NCBI RefSeq assembly: GCF_002802985.1
Contig: NZ_NVPT01000032.1
Coordinates: forward strand, 1-35,389
Reading direction: 5' to 3'
Length of the DNA: 35,389 nucleotides
From: Geodermatophilus chilensis
Lineage (GTDB): Bacteria; Actinomycetota; Actinomycetes; Mycobacteriales; Geodermatophilaceae
Shown: one piece after another, positions 7,731-15,069 of the stretch
How the letters are laid out: each line of letters opens with the position of its first letter
Position numbering within the stretch: position 1 is the stretch's first letter
The notes under the pieces: model-generated
Told to the model about the DNA's origin: nothing
Seen by the model: only the letters and a program-made list of their open reading frames with translations
Database searches by the model: none
Program-made: the position numbers and the translations under genes

Positions 7731-7990
7731 TCAATAAGTCACCTCAGGCCCGGTGTTGCCGCAACTGTGCGTAGAGATTGGGCTGGTCCGGGCATGTAGC
7801 CCGGGACAGGCGCACGTATGTGGCCCAAATCCCAAGGTGAGCTGGGATTCGCTGGTTCTGGTTGTGGTTGTTCTGGCTACTTCAGGGGCCAACGGGATGG
7901 GTGAGCCGATCAGGTCGAAGCCGGGCGGTCGCCGGTGGCCTCGGCGAGGATGGGGACGTCGGTGCCGGGGAAGCGGACCTGGCTGCGGGG
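7731..7990 (-). pseudogene. Cytochrome P450 C-terminal remnant
   Basis: A minus-strand reading ending at 7731 contains FDLIGSPIPLAPE and then LTLGFGPHTCACPGLHAR. The run FGFGPHTC is the canonical P450 heme-binding loop F-G-x-G-x-H-x-C, and the preceding FDL.RSP-like piece is what normally stands just before it. About a dozen unrelated residues separate the two pieces. Another frame contributes FPGTDVPILAEATGDRP upstream and LYAQLRQHRA downstream, so the gene is frameshifted as well as truncated. It lies directly behind the tautomerase, as though a former member of the synthetase cluster has been lost. The heme motif is convincing, but the rest is not enough to name a subfamily. Confidence 0.5.
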
Positions 7991-8008
7991 AGGGTGGCCA
8001 GTTGTCGC

Positions 8009-8242
8009 CTAGTTGTTGCGGTAGTTCGGTTCCTTGATCAGCGACTGCTGACGTCCCACGATCTCCGGCTCGTAGACCCGCTCGGTCCAGTCGTGCGCGG
8101 GGACGGGTTCCAGGGCGATCGAGACGGCACCGTCGTACGTGCCGAAGTGCTCGGTGACCACCCGGGTGATCGCCTCGGCCAGCTGCCACTTCTGCTCGTC
8201 GGCGAAGTCCTTCGGGAAGTGCTTGATGGTGACGTGTGGCAC
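8009..8242 (-). CDS. 4-oxalocrotonate-tautomerase-like protein (PptA/YdcE type)
   Basis: This 77-residue protein of the tautomerase superfamily has, after removal of the initiator Met, the catalytic N-terminal proline in MPHVTIKHFPKDF. Length and sequence (QKWQLAEAITRVV, DGAVSIALEPV, WTERVYEPEI, LIKEPNY) follow PptA/YdcE, a small keto-enol tautomerase whose physiological substrate is unclear. GTG 8242 has an AAAGGAG ribosome binding site. The gene starts 34 bp behind the stop of the large synthetase on the same strand, so it is very likely co-transcribed. It might act on an indigoidine precursor or on a related keto/enol compound, but that is inference from position only. Confidence 0.9.
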   Translation of the reverse strand: MPHVTIKHFPKDFADEQKWQLAEAITRVVTEHFGTYDGAVSIALEPVPAHDWTERVYEPEIVGRQQSLIKEPNYRNN

Positions 8243-8276
8243 GGGGATGCTCCTTTGTTTCTGGGGTCATCGACGG

Positions 8277-11200
8277 TCACATGCCCAGGCGGTCGTGGAT
8301 GGCCGAGACCAGCTCGCCGACGCCGCGCTCCTTCAGCACGCTGTAATGGTCGCCGTCCAGCTCGACCACCGTCGGAGGGGCAGCAGAGTAGCCGGAGCTG
8401 CCCTCGATAAAGGAATAGTCGTCACCGGCCGCCTTGAAGATGGTCACCGGCGCCTGCAGGCGCCGCTCGGCCAGCTCGTGGAAGGTGTACTCGAACTCGT
8501 AGGTCTCCGCCACAATTCGAGTGATTGTCCGGATCAGCTGCTCGTCCAGGCTGGGCAGCAGCCGGCGTACATGGGTCACGAAGCTGTCCTCGTCCTTCGC
8601 TGCCCGTAGGCATGCGTCCAGCTCGGGTCCGGTGATGGAGCCGGTGAACACCGAGAAGAGGATCGTCACGTAGGCGGGGTTGCAGTACGACGCTGCCCGG
8701 CCGTGGCGGTCCCCGTCGGCTCCGCCGACCTTGGGGTTGCCGGGGCAGATCAGCAGCAGGTTCTGTACATCAGCGCCTGAGTGCTCCAGCTGCCAGGCCG
8801 CCTCGAAGGCGACCCGGGCGCCGAAGGAGTAACCCCAGAGGGTGTACGGGCCCTCCGGCTGCACGCGCCGGATCTCGGCCACGTCGGCGGCGGCCATCTC
8901 CCGGATCGTGAGGTGGGGCTGCTCGTCGGCGTTGATGCCGGCTGCCTGCACTCCGTAGAACGGCCCGCCGAGGCCCGCGTGCCGGCCCAGTAGGCGAAGG
9001 TTCATCGGGTAGCCGCCCAGCCCGGGCCAGCAGAACACCGGCGCGCCCGTGCCCGCGTCGTGCAGCGGCACCAGCCGCGACGAGGGCTCTTTGGCGCCAT
9101 TCTCGATGCGGGCCGCCAGGTCGGCCAGCCTCGGGCATTCGAAGATGACCTGGAGCGGCAGCTGCGTGCCGTACTCGCGGTTGATCCTGTTGACCAGCGC
9201 GACGGCGACCAGTGAGTTGCCCCCGGAGGCGAAGAAGTCGTCCTCGACCGAGACGTTCTCGTACTTCAGCGCGGTCCCCCACGCCTTCGTCAGCCACCGT
9301 TCGTGCCGCGTGCGCGGGGCGACGTACGGGGTGGCGCTGCCCGCCGAGCACACCGCCTCGGTTGCGGCCAGGGCCTTCGCGTCGACCTTGCCGTTCGCGG
9401 TCAGCGGCAGCCGGTCCAGCACCAGCACCTGGTTGGGGATCATGTAGTCGGGCAGCACCTGGGCGAGCTCGTCCTTGATGATCTCCGCCGGGCCCTTCAT
9501 GTGCACGGTGTCCTCGTACATGCCCTCACTGCGCACCTGCTCCTGGCTCACCTTGCCGCCGAGGAAGAAGTACGACGCCCCCGGCGGGATGTCGCACGAG
9601 GTCAGGATGTCGTCCATGCGCCGGGCGGCCGGCAGCGGGTGCCCAGACTTCGAGCTGTAGCCGGAGGACATGAAACCCAGACCGAGGCCGTTGCGTTGCA
9701 GTCGGTGCAGCTTCTTGCCCAGGCTGATGTACTCCAGCCAGGCCTCGCCGGCCCGGCTGACGGCGGTGATACCGAAGCTCGCCCGCTGGTAGACCTGCTG
9801 GTTGATGGCGATCACGTGCCTGGGCAACAGCAGCGCGTCGGAGATGTGCTCCAGCCGCCCGTCGGCGTAGCGGTACTGGCCCGCCGGAAGGTCGGCCACC
9901 CTACCGGGGTGGCTCTGGACGAAGATCTCGGTGGGGTCCGGGTCCGGGTCGCCGTCGTGGGGGCGGATGTCGAAGGTGCCCAGGTACGGGTCCTCCCCGG
10001 CGACATCCAGGATGCCCTTGACGGACGGGTCGTGGCCCAGCGGCCGGATGGTCAGGCCGTAGTCCGGCAGCACCTCCTCGAACACGCCCACCATGTGCCC
10101 GGTCTCGAACTCCAGCACCTCCTGGATGTTGTTCTTGTAGACCGGCTCGAGCGCGTGCTTCCTGCCGGCGAAGTGCACCCGCAGGCGGCGCCCGGGCCCG
10201 TGCGCGGACGGGCCGATCCGGACCAGCACGTGGTCGACGGGGTGGTAGTAGTACACGCCCGCGTCCAGCCCCGCCACCCCGCCGACCTCCAGGTACAGCT
10301 GGGTCGCATACAGGGCGCCGGGAGAGGCGTAGGCGTACTTCGGCAACAGCCGCTCCTCGCTGCCGACCGCACCGAACCAGCGCAGCAGCTCGCCGAGCGC
10401 GGCGAACGTCAGCTCGTCGAGCCCGCGCGTGCCCCCGGCGACGGCCGGGGTGGCGAGGAGGGCCAGCAGGTCGGCCCGGCTGACCGGGCCGCCGTCGTAA
10501 AAGCGATACGTCTTGCGGGCGAAGACCTCCCGGCGTTGCCGCTGCGTCTCCTGCCTGCCGGGCAGCTCCACTGCTCGCCGGCCCGCCAGATCCTCCCGGC
10601 TCCGTAGCCCGGGGGTGGACAGCTGCGCCTTCACCTGGAGCCGGCTGGCCTTGGACTGGTGGTGGGCGCCGTGGTTGCCCTGGTCCATCAGCGCGGCTTC
10701 CTTGGGGTTCAGCTCGACGCACGCCACCAGCTTCTGGTGGCCGGTGCGCTCGTCGTCGGCGACGATCGCCGCCGCGTGCCGCACCCACTGGTGGTCCTCG
10801 ATCGCCAGCGCGATCTCGTCCAGCTCGATGCGGTAGCCGCGCAGCTTGACCTGGTTGTCGGCCCGGCCGGCGAACTGGATCGTGCCGTCGGGATTCCAGT
10901 GGGCCAGGTCTCCGGTGCGGTACAGCCGCTCGGTCGGGACGAACGGCGAGGCGATGAACCGCTCCCGGGTCTGGTCCGGACGATGCAGGTAGCCGCGGGC
11001 CAGTTGGACGCCGCCGACGTACAGCTCGCCGGTCTCCCCGATGTCCACGGGCGCCAGGTGCTCGTCCAGGATGAAGCACTGGGTGTTGTCGACCGGTACG
11101 CCGATCGGCACCGTGCCCGACCCGTCGTCGGCCGCCTCCGGGTCGACCAGGCACGCGGTGGCGTTGATGGTGCACTCGGTCGGCCCGTACAGGTTGATCA

Positions 11201-12101
11201 GCGCTGCCCACGGGAGCTCGTCGGCGAAGACCCGGGCGAGCCGCTTCGAGAGCGCCTCACCGCCGGAGAACACCCGGCGCAGCGTGGCGCACAGGTGGAG
11301 CTCCTCGGTGTCCAGCAGGGCCTGCAACAGGGTGGGCACGCACTGCAGCGTGGTGACCTCGTGCTTGACGACGGCCGCGAGTACGGCCTCGGGGTCCCGG
11401 TAGATGCCGGGGCCGCCCATCACGACCCTGCCGCCCACCGCGGGGGCGAGGATCTCCCACTGCGCGGCGTCGAAGCTCATCGGGGTCTTCTGCAGCACGG
11501 TGGTCCCGGTGTCGAGGTGTCCGTAGGCGTGCAGCCAGCGCATTTGGGAGGTGATGCTGCGGTGCTCGATCATCACCCCCTTGGGCTTGCCGGTGCTTCC
11601 CGAGGTGTAGATGACGTAGGCGAGGGCGTCCGGGCGCACCGTCGTACCACCGACCGGACGGCAGCCCGCCGCGTCCGCCGGGGTTACCACCCTGGTCCCC
11701 GGGGGCGCGAGCTCCGAGAGTCGAGCGGCCAGGTGGTCCTGGGTGACGATGACCCGAGTGCGGCTGTCCTCGATCATGTAGCGCAGCCGGTCCTCGGGGT
11801 ACTCCGGGGACAGCGGCAGGTACGCCGCGCCGGCGAGCAGGATGCCCCACACCCCGGTCATCAGCTCCAGAGACGGCTCGACGTACAGCCCCACACACTC
11901 ATCGGCGCCCACCCCCAGGTCCCGCAGGCAGGCGGCCAGCCGGCCTCCCGCCTCCTCCAGCTCCCGGTAGCTGAGTCGCCGGTCGCCACAGACCACCGCG
12001 GTGGCGTCGGGCTGCGCATGCACCTGCCTCCGCAGCAGGTCCGGCAGGCAGCCGCCCAGCCGGGCGTCGTGCAGGCGGGTGATGGACGGTGCGGTCTTCA
12101 C
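8277..12101 (-). CDS. indC: Single-module NRPS, A-Ox-T-TE, indigoidine-synthetase-like
   Basis: This 1274-residue protein has the BpsA/IndC layout and near-identical length. The adenylation domain (about 25-470 plus 885-915) shows YVIYTSGSTGKPKG (163-176), NLYGPTE (303-309), YRTGDLA (394) and GRADNQVKLRGYRIE (412-426), with the A10 lysine at 905. A nitroreductase-like FMN oxidase is inserted after A8 (about 480-880; ARKTYRFYDGG, LLPKYAYASPGALYATQLYL, YKNNIQEVLEFETGHM, GLGFMSSGYSSKSG). The thiolation domain has GGNS with Ser963. The thioesterase has GYSFG with Ser1092 and a late His1252 (GDHYS). Known family members adenylate and cyclise L-glutamine, oxidise it and dimerise the product to blue indigoidine. 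The GTG 12101 start has GGAGGAG upstream and overlaps the exporter stop by 4 bp. The frame is intact. The assignment rests on remembered BpsA sequence and was not aligned. Confidence 0.92.
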   Translation of the reverse strand: MKTAPSITRLHDARLGGCLPDLLRRQVHAQPDATAVVCGDRRLSYRELEEAGGRLAACLRDLGVGADECVGLYVEPSLELMTGVWGILLAGAAYLPLSPEYPEDRLRYMIEDSRTRVIVTQDHLAARLSELAPPGTRVVTPADAAGCRPVGGTTVRPDALAYVIYTSGSTGKPKGVMIEHRSITSQMRWLHAYGHLDTGTTVLQKTPMSFDAAQWEILAPAVGGRVVMGGPGIYRDPEAVLAAVVKHEVTTLQCVPTLLQALLDTEELHLCATLRRVFSGGEALSKRLARVFADELPWAALINLYGPTECTINATACLVDPEAADDGSGTVPIGVPVDNTQCFILDEHLAPVDIGETGELYVGGVQLARGYLHRPDQTRERFIASPFVPTERLYRTGDLAHWNPDGTIQFAGRADNQVKLRGYRIELDEIALAIEDHQWVRHAAAIVADDERTGHQKLVACVELNPKEAALMDQGNHGAHHQSKASRLQVKAQLSTPGLRSREDLAGRRAVELPGRQETQRQRREVFARKTYRFYDGGPVSRADLLALLATPAVAGGTRGLDELTFAALGELLRWFGAVGSEERLLPKYAYASPGALYATQLYLEVGGVAGLDAGVYYYHPVDHVLVRIGPSAHGPGRRLRVHFAGRKHALEPVYKNNIQEVLEFETGHMVGVFEEVLPDYGLTIRPLGHDPSVKGILDVAGEDPYLGTFDIRPHDGDPDPDPTEIFVQSHPGRVADLPAGQYRYADGRLEHISDALLLPRHVIAINQQVYQRASFGITAVSRAGEAWLEYISLGKKLHRLQRNGLGLGFMSSGYSSKSGHPLPAARRMDDILTSCDIPPGASYFFLGGKVSQEQVRSEGMYEDTVHMKGPAEIIKDELAQVLPDYMIPNQVLVLDRLPLTANGKVDAKALAATEAVCSAGSATPYVAPRTRHERWLTKAWGTALKYENVSVEDDFFASGGNSLVAVALVNRINREYGTQLPLQVIFECPRLADLAARIENGAKEPSSRLVPLHDAGTGAPVFCWPGLGGYPMNLRLLGRHAGLGGPFYGVQAAGINADEQPHLTIREMAAADVAEIRRVQPEGPYTLWGYSFGARVAFEAAWQLEHSGADVQNLLLICPGNPKVGGADGDRHGRAASYCNPAYVTILFSVFTGSITGPELDACLRAAKDEDSFVTHVRRLLPSLDEQLIRTITRIVAETYEFEYTFHELAERRLQAPVTIFKAAGDDYSFIEGSSGYSAAPPTVVELDGDHYSVLKERGVGELVSAIHDRLGM

Positions 12102-13027
12102 TGCTCTCCTCCGGTGACCAGGACCTTCTCGGATGTTCGGGTGGTGGCCCCGGGGGTCGGGACGGTGCGCGGCTGCCTGGGCTGGGCCAGCACGACGGCG
12201 GCGACGACCGCGCCTGCACCCACCAGCTGCAGTGGCGTCAGCGACTGGCCCAGGACGACGTACCCGAGGACGGTCGCGGCCAGCGGGCTCGCGAACCCCA
12301 GGATCGACACCGCAAGCGCGGGCAGCCGTCCGATCCCGCGGAACCAGACCGCGTAGGCGAACAGCGCCCCGACCACGCTCAGGTAGGCGAAGCCGCCCAG
12401 GTTCGGGCCGGTGAGGCGGTCGGGGAGGCCCTCGGCGACCAGCGTGGCGGGCACCAGCAGCAGACCTCCGACGGTCAGCTGCCAACCGGTGAAGGCGAGC
12501 ACACCCACACCCGGAGGCCGGCCCCAGTACTTGGTGAGGACGATGCCGGAGGCCATGCAGAGCGCCCCCGCCAGACCGGCCACCACACCCACGGCGTCCA
12601 TGCCGGCCTGCGGGCCCAGGACCAGCAGCGCGACGCCGAGCACACCGAGCACGCACGCCGCCACCTGGATGCGCTGGATCCGGTCCTTCAGCAGCAGCGC
12701 GGCCAGCAACAGAACCAGCATCGGCTGGACCGCGACCACCAACGCGGCCACCCCGCCGGGCAGATGGTAGGCGGCCACGAACAGCAGGTAGAAGAAGGCG
12801 CCGATGTTCAGCACCCCCAGCACCAGGGCCCGCCACCACCACACGCCTCGCGGCAGCACGCCGCCGGCCGCGAGCAGCACCAGGCCCGCCGGCAGCGCCC
12901 GCAGGGTGGAGGCCAGCAGCGGTCGGTCGGGCGGCAACAGCTCGGTGGTGACCAGGTAGGTGCTCCCCCACACCGCCGGGGCCAGCGCGGTCAGGGCCGC
13001 GTCGCGTGCCAGCCGGTTGCTCGCCAC
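12098..13027 (-). CDS. EamA/DMT-family transporter
   Basis: This 309-residue drug/metabolite transporter-type permease has about ten hydrophobic helices in two EamA repeats, for example LAPAVWGSTYLVTTELLPP, VAALVVAVQPMLVLLLAALL and PALAVSILGFASPLAATVLG. The WGSTY and FxSPLAAxxLG patterns are typical of the family. GTG 13027 is preceded by GAGGGGGCGAG. The open frame extends to 13192, but the upstream residues are polar, arginine/proline-rich and unlike a membrane protein start. The stop overlaps the start of the synthetase gene, so the two are translationally coupled. Export of the synthetase product or a precursor, or self-protection, is the likely role; the substrate cannot be read from sequence. 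Confidence 0.9.
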   Translation of the reverse strand: MASNRLARDAALTALAPAVWGSTYLVTTELLPPDRPLLASTLRALPAGLVLLAAGGVLPRGVWWWRALVLGVLNIGAFFYLLFVAAYHLPGGVAALVVAVQPMLVLLLAALLLKDRIQRIQVAACVLGVLGVALLVLGPQAGMDAVGVVAGLAGALCMASGIVLTKYWGRPPGVGVLAFTGWQLTVGGLLLVPATLVAEGLPDRLTGPNLGGFAYLSVVGALFAYAVWFRGIGRLPALAVSILGFASPLAATVLGYVVLGQSLTPLQLVGAGAVVAAVVLAQPRQPRTVPTPGATTRTSEKVLVTGGEQ

Positions 13028-13089
13028 CTCGCCCCCTCGTGCTCGACCAGGCCGGCCACGGCCATGAGGGGCTGGACAAGGTGGCGCAT
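12991..13089 (-). other. Possible 32-codon leader ORF overlapping the EamA start
   Basis: ATG 13089 on the minus strand has a good ribosome binding site (GGAGAG, 6-base spacing) and opens a 32-codon frame beginning MRHLVQPLMAVAGLVEHEG, which ends at 12991 inside the EamA gene in another frame. It may couple translation into EamA, or it may be the start of a deleted gene. There is no family recognition. Confidence 0.25.
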
Positions 13090-13171
13090 GATCAGCTCTC
13101 CGGTTCCCGAGGACATGCGGGACGGCGGACCTTCCGGCCGCATCCCGGGGCCCACCCGAATGCGGACCCCG

Positions 13172-13265
13172 GCCAAAGATGGGCGAGGGCATCGACCTCG
13201 GGGTGCTTCGCGGGAGTGCCGCAGCAGCACCCGCGGCACACGCTCAGGACGCACCGGTAGGCGTG
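13172..13265 (-). pseudogene. Fragment of a 'CRGCCCG' [2Fe-2S] ferredoxin-domain gene
   Basis: Immediately after the Met-Ala repeat at the broken end of the FecCD gene, the same minus-strand frame continues CVLSVCRGCCCGTPAKHPEV, then DALAHLW. This is the N-terminal cluster motif of the ferredoxin-domain family whose intact member is encoded at 18630-19820 (VLVCRGCCCGRE). Only about 30 residues remain; the second Cys pair and the C-terminal part are absent. The fragment was probably the next gene in a B12-controlled operon and has been fused to the permease by a deletion. Confidence 0.6.
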
Positions 13266-13289
13266 GGCCATGGCCATGGCCATGGCCAT
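13266..13289. repeat. Four tandem copies of GGCCAT
   Basis: Four perfect copies of the hexamer GGCCAT lie exactly at the junction between the FecCD remnant and the ferredoxin fragment. On the minus strand they read ATGGCC x4 (Met-Ala x4). In an intact FecCD protein this position holds a variable transmembrane helix (LVLAGxAL...), so the repeat looks like slippage product or the scar of the deletion. Confidence 0.85.
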
Positions 13290-13861
13290 GCCCGCCAGCA
13301 CCAGCCGCAGCGGGCTGACCCGGCCCTGGTGCTGGGCGACGGCGAAGACGACCACCATGGCGGCAAGCGCGCCGAGGAACGCCGCGCCGGACAACGCATA
13401 CAGCCCAGCCACCCCAGCGAGCCGAACAGCAGCACCGCAGTGGCCCCGACCGAAGCCCCGGAGGACACCCCGAGCACGTACGGGTCGGCCAGCGGGTTGC
13501 GCACCAGCGCCTGGATGGTGACGCCGACAGCGGTGAGGCTCGCCCCAGCGACCGCGGCCAGCAGCACCCGGGGCAGGCGCAGCTGCCACACGATGCCATC
13601 CACCCCGCCGCCGGCACCGAGCGCCTGCCCGCTCAGGTGGGCGGCGACCACCTGCCACACCGTGGAAGGCGCGATCGCCACCGACCCCACGGCGACGCCG
13701 GTGGTCAGCGCGGCGAGCAGCACGACGGCGAGCACGGCGAGCAGCACCCCGTACCGCAGCCGGGTCCGCCAACGGGACACCGACAGACACGTATCCGGCG
13801 CGGGGCGAGCCTGCGCCGACGTTCCCGAGACCATGAGCCGGATCGGACTCTCAGCCGTCAC
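13266..13861 (-). pseudogene. FecCD/BtuC-like ABC permease, frameshifted and truncated
   Basis: The N-terminal half of a FecCD-family permease, the type that imports siderophores, heme or vitamin B12. The first frame, from GTG 13861, gives TMS1 (YGVLLAVLAVVLLAALTTGV), WQLRLPRVLLAAVAGASL and the family signature QALVRNPLADPYVLGVSSGAS. Near 13405-13435 the frame changes. The second frame continues LYALSGAAFLGALAAMVVVF and RVSPLRLVLAG before running into a Met-Ala repeat and a ferredoxin fragment. The C-terminal half, ATPase and binding protein are missing. A cobalamin riboswitch stands upstream in the right orientation, so the lost transporter was probably for B12 or another corrinoid (BtuC role) rather than iron. 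Sequencing error could explain the frameshift but not the truncation. Confidence 0.8.
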
Positions 13862-13929
13862 CCGGCCCTGGAGTCGAAGTGTGGGACGGGCGGACAGCGA
13901 TCAGCTCGACGCACGCGCGCGGCAGCCAC
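13858..13929 (-). CDS. 23-codon ORF between riboswitch and permease remnant
   Basis: GTG 13929 follows a very strong GGAGGAGG ribosome binding site and opens a 23-residue frame (VAAARVRRADRCPPVPHFDS, then RAG). Its TGA overlaps the GTG of the FecCD remnant (GTGA). It sits between the B12 riboswitch and the permease, so it could be a coupling leader peptide through which riboswitch control of one ribosome binding site extends to the next gene, or the stump of a deleted gene. No homology is recognised. Confidence 0.35.
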   Translation of the reverse strand: MAAARVRRADRCPPVPHFDSRAG

Positions 13930-13975
13930 CAATGCCTCCTCCGGGGTCACGCGCCCCGAGTGGGAAGGAAGCGAC

Positions 13976-14130
13976 GGTCAGTCTCCTGGCTCCCGGATCA
14001 TCGCTCGTCCCGGCCTTCCCGCTTCACATGAAGCCGTGGCCGTGCTGGGACTCACTCCTCGGTGACAGTGGCGGGACCGCGCCGGACTTACACCGGCTTC
14101 CTGGCTCCGTCGCTCTAACACGGAGCATCC
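13976..14130 (-). promoter_or_regulatory. Cobalamin riboswitch (minus strand)
   Basis: Read on the minus strand, the conserved core appears in the standard order: GCCGGTGTAAGTCCGGC (within 14101-14081), TCCCGCCACTGTCACC (14076-14061), GGGAAGGCCG (14020-14011) and AGCCAGGAGACTGACC (13991-13976). These are the hallmarks of the B12 aptamer, including the B12-box side and the kissing-loop region. The gene that follows is the broken FecCD permease. When adenosylcobalamin or a related corrinoid is plentiful, expression should fall. Confidence 0.92.
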
Positions 14131-14188
14131 TCCGGTACCGACCCACACCCCGTCAAGCGCGGCCCCCACCCCGGAGAAGCCGCTGTCC

Positions 14189-14593
14189 ATGGGCCGCCGC
14201 TTCCAGCTGATCGCCACCGACACCGCCGGCGGGCAGCTCGCCTGGCTGGATGCCCGGCACCGCTCCCACGTGCACGTCGAAGGCGACGTCAAGCAGGCCA
14301 AGGACCTCGGCCTGGCCCGCTGGCCCTCGCGGTCCTGGGCGATCAACGTCGCCTGGACCCAGATCGTCGCGCTGGCCGCGAACCTGCTGGCCTGCTTCCG
14401 CCAGCTGGCCCTGCCCGCCGGCCCGCTGCGGAACGCGGCACCGAAGCTGCTGCGCTACCGGATCTTCCACCTACCCGCCCGACTCACCCGCGGGCAACGC
14501 AAACGCTTGCTGCACCTGCGCGCCGACTGGCCCGGAACCAAGGAGATGATCCGCGCCTGGAAGGCCATCAAGGCACTGGCCGCACCGACCTGA
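14189..14593 (+). pseudogene. IS1380-family transposase, C-terminal remnant
   Basis: These 134 codons correspond to the end of an IS1380-type DDE transposase: RRFQLIATDTAGGQLAWLDA, HRSHVHVEGDVKQAKDLGL, WAINVAWTQIVALAANLLA and a C-terminal LPARLTRGQRKRLLHLRADW. The glutamate of the catalytic triad lies in the HVHVEGDVKQAK region. The N-terminal two thirds, including both catalytic aspartates, is missing, so the element cannot transpose by itself. It inserted or recombined next to the start of the B12 riboswitch, and the deletion that trimmed it may have removed genes of the same locus. A short conserved-looking end (GTGAAAAATCCAGGCTGG, about 14749-14766) could be the IS terminus. Confidence 0.85.
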
Positions 14594-15014
14594 CCGGCAC
14601 CCCGCCGCCCCGACGATCAAGGAAGGAGCCCGACCGGGCCCGAGGAACCCGGCGCCCCGACGCGACAGTCGGACGCCCGACCTGCCCAACAACAGGAAGT
14701 CATGATCAAAACGACAAGGCTGTAGTTCGGCAGGGACGCACGTCACCCCCGTGAAAAATCCAGGCTGGCGTCGTTGACACTGGGCAATTCTGCAGCACCA
14801 GCCTGTTCCGCATCACCGCTGACGCGCAAGCAGCACAGCTGTGTTGAAAGCCAAGGACTTGCGGTACATCCTCGGCGGGAAGCCGTGGCCGAGCGATCAC
14901 CGCAAGGGGATCCTCTTCCGGGCACCGAGCGACGCGTGCGCAGTGGCCCGCCTACGGGACGTCGGAGCGAGGCAGCCGCGGGGCCACTCTGCCGGGTGTC
15001 GTGGGCACTCGAGC
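14594..15014. other. IS1380 flank and unassigned sequence
   Basis: The first ~170 bases should be the 3' flank of the IS1380 remnant. The plus strand from about 14841 is open and begins VLKAKDLRYILGGKPWPSDH, which looks protein-like, but I do not recognise it. It loses plausibility after about 45 codons. It may be the stump of a gene cut by the IS. No RNA gene or strong hairpin is evident. Confidence 0.4.
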
Positions 15015-15046
15015 TTGACCCGTCCCCTGAGGGCCGGCTCTAGCGT
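15015..15046 (+). promoter_or_regulatory. MerR-type promoter
   Basis: TTGACC (15015-15020) and TAGCGT (15041-15046) are separated by 20 bp, longer than the normal 17 bp, with GC-rich partial symmetry (CCCCTGAGGG) in the spacer. This stretched geometry is typical of promoters activated by MerR-family proteins, and the next gene begins with a MerR domain. The likely reading is autoregulation. Confidence 0.6.
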
Positions 15047-15069
15047 CTCGCTGAGGGAGGTGGTCCGGG

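Noticed and set aside
9303-10607. Long plus-strand open frame (434 codons) opposite the synthetase
   Set aside because: High-GC antisense shadow of the conserved minus-strand NRPS; rich in Arg/Gly/Val/Gln with no domain pattern.
12102-13079. Extension of the synthetase frame upstream of 12101 to 13079
   Set aside because: Overlaps the EamA gene in another frame; the BpsA-like sequence and GGAGGAG site place the start at 12101.
13028-13192. N-terminal extension of the EamA frame to 13192
   Set aside because: Encodes polar Arg/Pro-rich residues unlike a membrane protein start; GTG 13027 has a strong ribosome binding site.
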